A DNA stretch of 64,000 nt, from NCBI RefSeq assembly GCF_000013745.1, contig NC_007925.1:5394001-5458000 (forward strand). The letters are read 5' to 3'. How positions within the stretch are numbered: the stretch's first letter is position 1; every line of letters begins with the position of its first letter. Shown in pieces: positions 36,681 to 45,316 of this stretch. The notes under the pieces are model-generated. The model was not told where the DNA came from. It made no database searches and was given only the letters and a program-made list of their open reading frames with translations. This DNA comes from Rhodopseudomonas_A palustris_F (lineage in GTDB: Bacteria; Pseudomonadota; Alphaproteobacteria; Rhizobiales; Xanthobacteraceae). Made by a program: the position numbers and the translations under genes.

Positions 36681-37403
36681 TCAATTGGCGAGAGCCGTCG
36701 CCGGCTTGCGGCGGGCCACCAATTCGGTCGCGGGCTCGCCGTCCGGCATAAGCTCGGCCCCGAACCCGGCCAGCCGCACCCGGGCCTCGGCGGCGATGTA
36801 CTTAGCATATTCCGATAACAACAGCCGGAACGTGGCGCCACTGGTCCACCACGGATCGTCGCGCCATTTGTCGCCGACCACCGCGAACGGGATCAGTTCG
36901 ATATCCGGCATGGCGTGCGACATTTCCACGATCGCGCGCGGCATGTGGTAATTCGAGGTCACCACGATCAGCGAGTGGAAACCGCGTTCGTGGGCCCAGC
37001 GCCGTGCTTCGGCGGCGTTGCTGCGGGTGTTGATCGCGGAGCGGTCGAGATCGACGCAGCAGCTGAGCAGCTGCTGGCTGTCCGGCAGCGATCGCGAAAT
37101 ATCGTTGGCGCCGTTGGTCGGATGCACCCCGGAGATCAGCAGCCGCCGGCCGTAGCCCGCCGCCAGCAATTCGATCGCGTCGGACACCCGCGAGGAGCCG
37201 CCGGTCAGCACCACGATGCCGTCGGCATTGCGGCCGGGCTGAATTTCGGCGCCGCGCAGTTGCGATAGAAACACGACGAATCCGCTCGCCATGCCGACGA
37301 AGCCGATCGCCAGCGTGGCCACGATCGCCGCGCGCAGCCCGCTGCAGCGGGGGGGTGCGCCCGCTGCGAGGTTCGGCGGATCCTGATCGGACGGCTGGGT
37401 CAT
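36681..37403 (-). CDS. YdcF (DUF218) family membrane protein
   Basis: From ATG 37403 the product is 240 residues with one membrane helix (IVATLAIGFVGMASGFVVFL) and a DUF218 domain: DGIVVLTGGSSRVSDAIELL, LLISGVHP, INTRSNAAEARRWA and IVVTSNYHMPRAIVEM. Related SanA/ElyC/YdcF proteins influence envelope and lipid-carrier metabolism. The frame extending upstream to 37538 lacks a start with a ribosome site. It lies between plsC and ftsX in an envelope-related run of minus-strand genes. Confidence 0.92.
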   Translation of the reverse strand: MTQPSDQDPPNLAAGAPPRCSGLRAAIVATLAIGFVGMASGFVVFLSQLRGAEIQPGRNADGIVVLTGGSSRVSDAIELLAAGYGRRLLISGVHPTNGANDISRSLPDSQQLLSCCVDLDRSAINTRSNAAEARRWAHERGFHSLIVVTSNYHMPRAIVEMSHAMPDIELIPFAVVGDKWRDDPWWTSGATFRLLLSEYAKYIAAEARVRLAGFGAELMPDGEPATELVARRKPATALAN

Positions 37404-37550
37404 ACGAGGTCGATCGTTCTCTTGATGTCTGTTTCGAACCGGCACAGTAGTAGTTTTTCTGGCGAATTGAAGTCCGAGCGGTCTCAGCACATCGCCCGGC
37501 CGGCGGCGCGCCGGGACAACCGCATGTCGCAACGCCACGATTTTCCCGGC

Positions 37551-38522
37551 TCAGTCGATCTCGTCGAGCGTCGCAAACAACGTTCGGCGCGACGACCATG
37601 CGGTGATCGCCGCGATCAACACCGTCTGCACCGCCAGCGCCAGATAGCCTTGCGGCCGCAGCGAAAACGTCCCGAGCAGCGCCGCGAACTGGTCGCCCAC
37701 CGGGGTGCCGGAAAACCAACTTGCGATCGATTCCGAAAAACCGAAGCCGAGCATCGCGATGCCGCCGCCGATCACCCCGCCCTCCAGTCCGAGCCGGAGG
37801 AAATGCCGCAGGAAATGGTTGGCGATGTAGCGATCGCCGGCGCCGACGAAATGCAGCACCTCGACGATCGGCCGGTTCGCCGCCATCGCGCCGCGGGTGG
37901 CGAACGACACCGAGATGATGGTGGTGATGATCACCAGCGCCAGGATGCCGAGCCCGGCGATCACGGTGGCGCCGGTCATCGATCGCATCCGCTCGATCCA
38001 GGCGCGGTGGTCGTCGACGCTGGCCGAGGGCGCCGCCTCGCTGACCCGGCGGCGCAGCTCGCCGAGATCGAGCGGCGTGCCCGGCGACAGCCGGGCGATG
38101 ATCATGCGCGGCACCGGCAGATCGTCCAGCGACAGCCCGGCGCCGAGCCACGGCTCCAGCAGCTTGCCGGATTCCGCCTTGGTGAACGGCCGCACGTCGA
38201 CGATGCCGGGCTGCGCCCGCATCGCCTCGGCGACCGCGGCGACGTCGCGCTCGGTGTCGCGGCCCGCCACCGCGCGGACCTGGATGGTGATTTCGCTGGC
38301 GACCTCGGATTGCCATTCCGCCGCCGAGGCACTGATCAACAGCACCGCGCCGGTGGTGATCGAAGCCAGAAACGTCATGATCGCCACCACCGCGACCAAC
38401 GCGCGGCCGGCGATCGAGGCCCGCGGCACGATCGGCGCCAGATTGCGCGCCCGAGCCGGCACCTGCGGGCGTTCATGCCCGAGGTCCATCAACACGCCGC
38501 GTTCGTGGTCCGCTCTATTCAT
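37551..38522 (-). CDS. ftsX: Cell division ABC transporter permease FtsX
   Basis: The 323-residue protein has four membrane helices (ALVAVVAIMTFLASITTGAVLLIS, TVIAGLGILALVIITTIISVSF, LEGGVIGGGIAMLGFGF, LALAVQTVLIAAITAW) and a periplasmic domain between the first two, as in FtsX. With FtsE it regulates cell-wall hydrolases at the septum. ATG 38522 lies inside the end of ftsE (8-base overlap ATGAATAG), so translation is coupled. Confidence 0.95.
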   Translation of the reverse strand: MNRADHERGVLMDLGHERPQVPARARNLAPIVPRASIAGRALVAVVAIMTFLASITTGAVLLISASAAEWQSEVASEITIQVRAVAGRDTERDVAAVAEAMRAQPGIVDVRPFTKAESGKLLEPWLGAGLSLDDLPVPRMIIARLSPGTPLDLGELRRRVSEAAPSASVDDHRAWIERMRSMTGATVIAGLGILALVIITTIISVSFATRGAMAANRPIVEVLHFVGAGDRYIANHFLRHFLRLGLEGGVIGGGIAMLGFGFSESIASWFSGTPVGDQFAALLGTFSLRPQGYLALAVQTVLIAAITAWSSRRTLFATLDEID

Positions 38523-39174
38523 AGACGTGCAGCCGTCCCTGATGCAGCACAAGGCGCCGCGCTTCGTATTGATCCATCAAGGAAATGTCATGGGTGGCGA
38601 TGATCACCGCGGTGCCGGATTTGTTCAACTCGATGAACAGCCGCAACAGCCGTCGGCCGAGCGTCGGATCGACGTTGCCGGTCGGCTCGTCGGCCAGCAG
38701 CAGATGGGGGCGAGCGATCACCGCGCGGGCGATCGCGGCGCGTTGCTTCTCGCCGCCGGACAACACCGGCGGCAACGCATCCATCCGCTCGCCGAGCCCG
38801 ACCCATTTCAACAGGTCGATCACCTCGCGGCGGTAGCTCGACTCGTCGCGGCCGGTCACCCGGAACGGCAGCGCGACGTTTTCGTAAGTGGTCATGTGGT
38901 CGAGCAGGCGGAAATCCTGCAGCACGATGCCGATGCGCTGGCGCAATTGCGCGATCTCGTCCTTGCCGAGCTGCGAGACGTCGTTGCCGAACAGCGTCAC
39001 CAGCCCGCGGGTCGGCCGCAACGACAGGAACAACAACCGCAGCAAAGAGGTCTTGCCGGCGCCGGACGGACCGGTGAGGAACTGGAAGGAGTGCGCCGGA
39101 ATTTGGAAATTGAGATCGCGCAAAATCTCCGGACCGAGCCCGTAGCGCAGGCCGACATTTTCGAACCGAACCAC
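38515..39174 (-). CDS. ftsE: Cell division ATP-binding protein FtsE
   Basis: The 219-residue ABC ATPase has Walker A GPSGAGKTSLLRLL, Q-loop VLQDFRLLDHM, signature LSGGEKQRAAIARA and Walker B LLLADEPTGNVD. GTG 39174 (giving VVRFENVGLRYG) with GGAG eight bases upstream gives the standard FtsE length; the longer frame to 39234 is not supported. The pair ftsEX is followed across a divergent promoter by the zinc-ribbon gene and cpdR, a conserved alphaproteobacterial neighbourhood. Confidence 0.96.
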   Translation of the reverse strand: MVRFENVGLRYGLGPEILRDLNFQIPAHSFQFLTGPSGAGKTSLLRLLFLSLRPTRGLVTLFGNDVSQLGKDEIAQLRQRIGIVLQDFRLLDHMTTYENVALPFRVTGRDESSYRREVIDLLKWVGLGERMDALPPVLSGGEKQRAAIARAVIARPHLLLADEPTGNVDPTLGRRLLRLFIELNKSGTAVIIATHDISLMDQYEARRLVLHQGRLHVYE

Positions 39175-39381
39175 ATTCAGCTCCGTTCGAGGGTGGCGCG
39201 ACAGCGGATGGCACGGCGCGACAGCGGTCGCCATCCGAGCCGCCGGGCACCGCGAAAGGCCCCCGGCCTGCCGGGGCGGGCCACACCCGTTCCCGGCCTC
39301 GGTTGTGAACCGGTTATGGTTTCCGGTTCGTTAACGGACGTGGGGTAGGCTAGGCTTAGCATCATAGGTACGATTCGCTCC

Positions 39382-40302
39382 ATGCACATCGTTTGCCCGC
39401 ATTGTACGACATCCTATGCGATCGGCCCGAACACCTTGGGTGCGGCCGGCCGCAGCGTGCGTTGCGCCCGCTGCAAGCAGGTCTGGCTGGCGCGGCCCGA
39501 GGACGCGATTGCGGCGGACGCCAGACTGCCGTCGATGGCCGGCGCGGCGGAGCCCGAGCCCGATCCGGCGCCCGCCGTCAGCGCCCAGCCGTCCGACGCC
39601 GATTGGCAGGACACCAAGGCGCCGACGGTGGACAGTCCGTCGATCTCCACCGAGATGCCGCCGTCCGACGAGGATGCGGTGCTGCGACGAAAATTGGCGG
39701 CGCAGGCGGCATGGGCGGCGCTGGCGCAGCAGGACGAAGAGGCCGATCTGCCGCCACCGCCGCCGCCGCGTCCGCGCGCGAAGCGGCCCAGCATCAGCCT
39801 GCCGTCCTGGGTGCCGCGGCCGCGCAACCCGTTCGCCCGGCTGCCGCAGCCGTTCCGATCGATCTTCAGCCTGCCGACCGCCTGCGCGGCGATGGCCGCG
39901 CTGCTGATGGGACTGGTGATCTGGCGCGCCGACGTGGTCCGCGCGCTGCCGCAAACCGCGACGTTCTACAAGTTGACCGGACTCGAGGTCAATTTGCGCG
40001 GGCTGGCGATCAAGGACGTCAAGATCAGCAGCGAAACCGTCGAAGGCAAGCCGGTATTGGTGATCGAGGGCGTCATCCTCGATCAGGCCAATAAGCCGGT
40101 CGATCTGCCGCGGCTGCGTTTCGTGGTCCGCGACGAGCGCGGCACCGAGATCTACGCCTGGAACGCGGTGCTCGAACAGTCAGTGCTGAACCCCGGCGAA
40201 AAGGCCTGGTTCCGATCGCGGCTGGCTTCGCCGCCGCCGGAAGCCCGCAGCATCGACGTGCGTTTCTTCAGTCGCCGCGACCTCATGGGCGGGGGCGCAT
40301 AG
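39382..40302 (+). CDS. MJ0042-type zinc-ribbon membrane protein (DUF3426-like)
   Basis: The 306-residue protein begins with a zinc ribbon MHIVCPHCTTSYAIG...VRCARCKQVW (two CxxC), then a long Pro/Ala/Asp-rich disordered region (about residues 45-150), one membrane helix (ACAAMAALLMGLVIWRADVV) and a C-terminal beta-rich domain of about 120 residues (VNLRGLAIKDVKISSETVEG). In related genomes it lies between ftsE and a CpdR-type regulator, as here. The zinc end is cytoplasmic and the C-terminal domain should face the periplasm. The function is unknown. Confidence 0.9.
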   Translation: MHIVCPHCTTSYAIGPNTLGAAGRSVRCARCKQVWLARPEDAIAADARLPSMAGAAEPEPDPAPAVSAQPSDADWQDTKAPTVDSPSISTEMPPSDEDAVLRRKLAAQAAWAALAQQDEEADLPPPPPPRPRAKRPSISLPSWVPRPRNPFARLPQPFRSIFSLPTACAAMAALLMGLVIWRADVVRALPQTATFYKLTGLEVNLRGLAIKDVKISSETVEGKPVLVIEGVILDQANKPVDLPRLRFVVRDERGTEIYAWNAVLEQSVLNPGEKAWFRSRLASPPPEARSIDVRFFSRRDLMGGGA

Positions 40303-40304
40303 CG

Positions 40305-40676
40305 ATGGCCCGGGTGCTGATCGCCGACGACGAAGAATCGGTGCGACTGATGGTGGCGCGCGCCCTCGCGCTGGACGGACATCAAACCGTCACCGCCGAA
40401 GACGGCGCCGAGGCGCTGGATATTCTGAACCGCGACCGCCGCTCCTTCGATCTGCTGCTGACCGATATCAAGATGCCGATCATGGACGGCATCGCGCTGG
40501 CGCTCGCGGCGGCGAGCGGGTTTCCCAAGCTCACCATCCTGCTGATGACCGGCTTCGCCGATCAGCGCGAGCGCACCTCCGGACTCGACGCCATCGTGCA
40601 CGACGTCATCGCCAAGCCGTTCTCGGTGGAGGATATCCGCGCCGCGGTGGCGGATGCGCTCGCCGCGCAACGTTAG
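40305..40676 (+). CDS. cpdR: CpdR-type single-domain response regulator
   Basis: The 123-residue receiver-only protein has the acidic pocket (IADDEE), phospho-acceptor Asp in LLLTDIKMPIMDG, the Thr in LLMTGFAD and Lys in VIAKPFSVEDI. It has no output domain. CpdR controls ClpXP-dependent proteolysis of cell-cycle regulators in alphaproteobacteria. It begins two bases after the zinc-ribbon gene and sits near ftsEX, the usual place for cpdR in this group, which supports the name over other single-domain regulators. Confidence 0.88.
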   Translation: MARVLIADDEESVRLMVARALALDGHQTVTAEDGAEALDILNRDRRSFDLLLTDIKMPIMDGIALALAAASGFPKLTILLMTGFADQRERTSGLDAIVHDVIAKPFSVEDIRAAVADALAAQR

Positions 40677-40707
40677 GCACAGTACCGGCCTCCCCGATAA
40701 GGTGTTG

Positions 40708-40715
40708 TTAACCAT
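40708..40715 (+). promoter_or_regulatory. TTAACCAT half-site upstream of the PLP/ATP-grasp operon
   Basis: TTAACCAT matches the half-site often seen in alphaproteobacterial CtrA-regulated promoters, 100 bases before the fusion gene. A second TTAA at the correct spacing is not present. A similar 8-mer lies upstream of hrpB (23327-23334, minus). Confidence 0.25.
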
Positions 40716-40814
40716 ACTCCATCTACGGTTCCGCGGTGCTCGCGGCGACCGCCGCGATCGATACGACCGTCCGAAAACCCTCGATGGTGGCCGCGCCGGG
40801 CGAGAGGGTGAGCA

Positions 40815-43682
40815 ATGTCGAACGGCAGGATTCGACTGTCCGCGGTTGGTGATCTCGGCTCCCGGACGCACCGGCAGGACAGCCCTGCCGTGCAGCTGCG
40901 CGATCTGTTCGTGCCGCTGCACCGCTTGCTGATGTCCGACGGCGACGCCCGCCTGGCGCTGGCACATCCCGATGGCGTCAACGCTTATTATTGTCGTCCA
41001 ACCCCCTGCGCCGACACCCTGGAATTCTCTTCCAGCACCGCGAGTTCGATTTCGCCACGCGGCTATGAAGCCGCCGGACGGGCGCGCGGCGCGCTGATGC
41101 AATCGGCGATTCAACACGGCCTCGACGCCGCCTTCGAGGCGCGCGTCGAACAGCTGCGGCATGACCTGAAGGCGCTGCTCGGGCTCGGCGCGTCGGCGAC
41201 CGAGGTGGTGTTTTCCGCCTCCGGCACCGACGCTCAGTTGCAAGCGCTGGGACTGACCCGGGCGGTGCTGGGCGAGCGCCTCACCACCATCATCGTCGGC
41301 GCCGACCAGACCGGCAGCGGCACCGCGCACACCGCGCGCGGCAGGCATTTCGGCGACCTGACGTCGAATGGACGGGCCGTCGCCAAGGGAACGCCGCTCG
41401 CCGGACTGCAATCGGTCGGCTGCGTCGCGCTGTCGTTGCGCAACGACGCCGGCCACCCCTTGTCGGACGCCGAATGCGACGCGCAGGTGCTCGGCGCGGT
41501 GACCCGCGCGGTCGCCGCCGGCGATCGCGTGCTGTTGCAGCTGATGGACTGCTCGAAGCTCGGCTGGCGCGCGCCGAGCGACGCGGTGATCGACGAGATC
41601 GCGGCGCGCTGGCCGGCGCAAGTTCAGTTGGTGGTCGACGCCTGCCAGATGCGGCTGTCGCGACGGCGGATCGGCTGGTACCTCGAGCGCGGCGCCATGG
41701 TGCTTTTGACCGGCTCGAAATATTTCACCGGCCCGGCGTTCAGCGGCGCGCTGCTGGTGCCGCCCATGCTGTCGCGAACCATCGCGGCGACCGAAGCCGA
41801 CCTCTCCGCTCTGCAGGCCTACAACGTCCGCAGCGACTGGCCGACCGCCTGGGCGGCGTTGCGCGCGCAATTCGCGCCGCGCTTGAAGATCGGGCAATGG
41901 CTGCGCTGGGAGGCCGCGCTCGAAGAGATCCGCGGCTATTACGCGGTGCCCGAACAGTTTCGCCGCGCCGCGCTCCGCGAGCTCGGCGCCGGCATTGCGC
42001 GGCTGATCGCGGCGTCGCCGTCGTTGCGGCCGCTGCCGCTGCAGCACCGGACCGGCGAGGGCGACGACGAGATGGCGTGGCCTACGATCTTTGCCTTCAC
42101 GCTCGAGCCCGACGGCAACCCGCTGGCCCCCGAGGCCTGCAAGGCGATTCACCGCGGGCTCGCCCGCGTCGAAGCCGATCCGGCGGACGACCTCGTGACC
42201 GCGGCCAGCTGCCTGATCGGCCAGCCGGTGGAATGGCGCGGCGCCGCCGGCCAACCCACCGGGGCGTTGCGGATCTGCATCGGCGCGCGTCACGTCACCG
42301 ACGCCTGGTCGGCCGATGCGGCGCTCGCCAGAAGCAATGTGCAGCGCCAGCTCGCCAACGTCGCGACGATCGTCGCCAGAACCGAATGGCTGCTGCGGCA
42401 GCACAGCGAAACCGCAATGTCGAGGGATCCCATGACACCACCGCCCGATGATACGATGCGCGGCGCCACCGCAGCCGCCGACCGGATCGGTTTCGCCCGG
42501 CTGACCAAGATGGCGTTCGACGGCGTCAGCCTGCTGCCGCTGTGGCAGCAGCTGATCGACAAGGTGACGAACGGCACAGCCTCCGCGGGCGAGGGCCTCG
42601 ACCTGTCGCTGATCGCCCAACTGCTCGGGCAAAAAGCAACCGGCTTGGCCGTTCAGGACGAAGTGCTGGCGCTGCACCAGCTGTTCCGCTCGCCGTGTTC
42701 GGCGGAGCAACCGCGGCTGCGGGTGCTGGCGTTGGCGGCGGCGATCGACATGGGCGGCAATACGCCGATCGAATTCCTGCTGGAGAATAGCGACATCGAG
42801 CTGACCACGCTCTACGTGGTGCCCGGCGCCGCGATCCCCGATCCGCTGCCGGAGCACGACGTCGCCATCGTGGTGGCCTCGGATTCCGAGGAATGCCGCC
42901 ATGCGCTGGCCGAGATCGCCACCCGGGCGCCGAGCTGGCCGCGGCCGTTGCTCAATCCGCCGGACCGGGTCGCCAACCTCGACCGCGATAAGCTGTATCG
43001 GCTGCTCAACGGCATCGACGGCCTCGATATTCCCGCCACCATCGCGGTCAGCCGCGCGCAATTGCTCGAGGTGGTGCTGCTGTCGCAGACGCTGCCGGAG
43101 GCCGCCGATGGCACCGACTTCCCGGTGATCATCCGGCCGCGCGGCTCGCATGCCGGCGTCGGCCTGGCCAAGCTCGACGGCCCGACGGAGCTGGCGAATT
43201 ATCTGATCGAGCGCCGCGAGCAGGACTTCTTCGTTTCGCGCTTCGTGGATTATTCCAGCGAAGACGGACAGTTTCGCAAGTACCGGATCGCGATCGCCGA
43301 CGGCAAGGCCTATGCCTGCCATATGGCGATCGCCGATCAATGGAACATCTGGTACCTCAACGCCGGAATGTCGGAAAGCGAGGAGAAGCGCCAGGAAGAG
43401 GCCACCTTCATGCACACTTTCGATTTCGGCTTCGCGCTACGGCATCGCTCGGCGCTCGCCGCGATGACGGAGCGCGTCGGGCTCGATTACTTCATGGTGG
43501 ATTGCGCGCAGACCAAATCCGGCGACCTGTTGATCTTCGAGGCCGACAACACCGCGGTGGTGCACAACATGGATTCGCCGCAGCTGTTTCCCTACAAGCC
43601 GCCGCAGATGCACAAGATCTTCGACGCGTTCGCCGCGATGCTGCAGCGACGCGCGCAGCAGCATGCGGACCGCGCGGCGTGA
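40815..43682 (+). CDS. Fusion of a PLP-dependent (fold type I) transferase and an ATP-grasp ligase
   Basis: The 955-residue protein has two enzyme halves. Residues about 30-540 look like a fold I PLP enzyme: VVFSASGTDAQLQAL (cofactor phosphate region), VVDACQMRLSRRR (Asp to the pyridine N) and LTGSKYFTGPAFSGALLVP with K302 as the likely Schiff-base lysine. Residues about 560-950 are a RimK-like ATP-grasp: FPVIIRPRGSHAGVGLAKL (ATP lid), FRKYRIAIADGKAYACHMAI and LLIFEADNTAVVHNMD (metal-binding Glu/Asn). Its stop overlaps the following decarboxylase by four bases (GTGA), so the two work together. The product is unknown; an amide-bond-forming pathway on an amino acid or amine is the simplest reading. 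Confidence 0.85.
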   Translation: MSNGRIRLSAVGDLGSRTHRQDSPAVQLRDLFVPLHRLLMSDGDARLALAHPDGVNAYYCRPTPCADTLEFSSSTASSISPRGYEAAGRARGALMQSAIQHGLDAAFEARVEQLRHDLKALLGLGASATEVVFSASGTDAQLQALGLTRAVLGERLTTIIVGADQTGSGTAHTARGRHFGDLTSNGRAVAKGTPLAGLQSVGCVALSLRNDAGHPLSDAECDAQVLGAVTRAVAAGDRVLLQLMDCSKLGWRAPSDAVIDEIAARWPAQVQLVVDACQMRLSRRRIGWYLERGAMVLLTGSKYFTGPAFSGALLVPPMLSRTIAATEADLSALQAYNVRSDWPTAWAALRAQFAPRLKIGQWLRWEAALEEIRGYYAVPEQFRRAALRELGAGIARLIAASPSLRPLPLQHRTGEGDDEMAWPTIFAFTLEPDGNPLAPEACKAIHRGLARVEADPADDLVTAASCLIGQPVEWRGAAGQPTGALRICIGARHVTDAWSADAALARSNVQRQLANVATIVARTEWLLRQHSETAMSRDPMTPPPDDTMRGATAAADRIGFARLTKMAFDGVSLLPLWQQLIDKVTNGTASAGEGLDLSLIAQLLGQKATGLAVQDEVLALHQLFRSPCSAEQPRLRVLALAAAIDMGGNTPIEFLLENSDIELTTLYVVPGAAIPDPLPEHDVAIVVASDSEECRHALAEIATRAPSWPRPLLNPPDRVANLDRDKLYRLLNGIDGLDIPATIAVSRAQLLEVVLLSQTLPEAADGTDFPVIIRPRGSHAGVGLAKLDGPTELANYLIERREQDFFVSRFVDYSSEDGQFRKYRIAIADGKAYACHMAIADQWNIWYLNAGMSESEEKRQEEATFMHTFDFGFALRHRSALAAMTERVGLDYFMVDCAQTKSGDLLIFEADNTAVVHNMDSPQLFPYKPPQMHKIFDAFAAMLQRRAQQHADRAA

Positions 43683-45139
43683 GCACGACGCGGCGCGAGG
43701 CCGCGGACGCGTTGGGCCACAGCGAGACGCTCGATCCGCAAGACTGGGAGGAATTGCGCGCCCAGGGCCACCGCATGCTCGACGACATGCTGGACTATAT
43801 CGCCAAGGTCCGCGAACGCCCGGTGTGGCGGCCGATCCCCGCGGCGGTGCGCGGGCAATTCCAGCAGGCGCTGCCGCGGGCGCCCTCCGACCTGAGCGAC
43901 GTCTATGGTGAGTTCAGCGAGCTGATTGCGCCTTACGCCACCGGCAATGTGCATCCAGGCTTCATGGGCTGGGTGCATGGCGGCGGCACCCCGGTCGGGG
44001 TTTTGGCCGAGATGCTGGCGGCGGGGCTCAACGCCAATTGCGGCGGCCGCAACCACATGCCGATCGAAGTGGAGCGCCAGATCGTGCGCTGGGTCCGGCA
44101 GCTGTTCGGCTTTCCGGAGACCGCCAGCGGGGTGTTCGTCACCGGCACCTCGATGGCCAACCTGATGGCGGTGCTGGTGGCGCGCACCGCGACGCTCGGC
44201 ACCGAGGTGCGGCAACGCGGGCTCGGCGAGGCCGGGCTCACCGCCTACACCTCGGTCGCGGCCCACGGCTGCATCGCCCAGGCGATGGATCTCTCAGGTC
44301 TCGGCCGCGACGCGTTGCGCCGGATCGGCCAAGACGCCGCCCACCGCATCGACGTCACGGCGTTGCGGGCGCGGATCGCCGAGGACCGCGCCGCCGGGCG
44401 GGCGCCGTTCCTGGTGATCGGCACCGCGGGCGCGGTCGACACCGGCGCGATCGACGACCTCGATGCGCTGGCTGAGCTCTGCCGCGGCGAGAAGCTGTGG
44501 TTTCACATCGACGGCGCGTTCGGCGCACTCGGCATGTTGTCGCCGCAGATCGCGCCGCGGCTGAAGGGACTTGAGCGCGCGGATTCCATCGCGTTCGATT
44601 TCCACAAATGGGGCCAGGTGCAATACGACGCCGGCTTCCTGATGGTGCGCGACGGCGAGCGGCATCGCGAGACCTTCGCGGCGCCGGTGGCCTATCTGCG
44701 CCGCGAAACCCGTGGCCTCGCCGCCGGCTCGCCCTGGCCGTGCGACTACGGCCCGGATCTGTCGCGCGGCTTCCGTGCGCTGAAGACCTGGTTCACGCTG
44801 AAGACCTACGGCACCGACAAGCTCGGCGCGATGATCGAACGCACCTGCGCGCTGGCGAAGTATCTGGAGCGCAAGATCGCCGCCGAGCCGCGGCTGGAAC
44901 TGCTGGCGCCGGTGGCGCTCAACATCGTCTGCTTCCGGTTCCGCGGCGACGATCCGAACCACCTCAACGCCGAGATCGTCGCCGACCTGCACGAATCCGG
45001 CATCGTCGCGCCCTCGACCACCACGATCCACGGCGCGCTGGCGATCAGGGCTGCGATCGTCAACCACCGCACCGACGTGCAGGATGTCGATGCGCTGATC
45101 GAGGCGGTGCTGCGGTTCGGTGAGGCGCGGGTGAAGTAG
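43679..45139 (+). CDS. PLP-dependent group II amino-acid decarboxylase
   Basis: The 486-residue protein belongs to the aromatic amino acid/glutamate decarboxylase family. It has GNVHPGFMGWVHGGGTPVG near the substrate pocket, FVTGTSMANLMAVLVAR (PLP phosphate), WFHIDGAFG (pyridine Asp) and DFHKWGQVQYDAG with the PLP lysine K310. The start is GTG 43679, overlapping the fusion gene stop. Substrate choice (aromatic, acidic or other amino acid) cannot be read by eye. Translational coupling ties it to the PLP/ATP-grasp fusion, so it probably makes or consumes the amine used there (inference). Confidence 0.93.
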   Translation: MSTTRREAADALGHSETLDPQDWEELRAQGHRMLDDMLDYIAKVRERPVWRPIPAAVRGQFQQALPRAPSDLSDVYGEFSELIAPYATGNVHPGFMGWVHGGGTPVGVLAEMLAAGLNANCGGRNHMPIEVERQIVRWVRQLFGFPETASGVFVTGTSMANLMAVLVARTATLGTEVRQRGLGEAGLTAYTSVAAHGCIAQAMDLSGLGRDALRRIGQDAAHRIDVTALRARIAEDRAAGRAPFLVIGTAGAVDTGAIDDLDALAELCRGEKLWFHIDGAFGALGMLSPQIAPRLKGLERADSIAFDFHKWGQVQYDAGFLMVRDGERHRETFAAPVAYLRRETRGLAAGSPWPCDYGPDLSRGFRALKTWFTLKTYGTDKLGAMIERTCALAKYLERKIAAEPRLELLAPVALNIVCFRFRGDDPNHLNAEIVADLHESGIVAPSTTTIHGALAIRAAIVNHRTDVQDVDALIEAVLRFGEARVK

Positions 45140-45175
45140 CGGCCGATCTTTGGAGTTGATTGCGCCTACGTAAAG

Positions 45176-45314
45176 CGTGCGCCGGACGCAGTGCAACGCG
45201 CCGCTCTTGCGGCGTGGTGCGCTGCAGAGCCGGGGCCGTTACGGAACGCAGCGCTTGGAACGGTCCCGGCTCGCGGCGCCGCGTGAAGAACGCGGCCCCG
45301 CGTCCGGACACGCG
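45176..45314. repeat. Family A palindromic repeat, copy 5
   Basis: GTGCGCCGGACGC to GCGTCCGGACACG, inner pair GCCGGGGCCGTTACGG / GGAACGGTCCCGGC, between the convergent decarboxylase and DUF4175 genes. Confidence 0.92.
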
Positions 45315-45316
45315 GA

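Noticed and set aside
40152..43415. 1087-codon open frame on the minus strand opposite the PLP/ATP-grasp gene
   Set aside because: Antisense shadow of a strongly coding gene in GC-rich DNA; the product is Arg/His/Gln-rich without domains.
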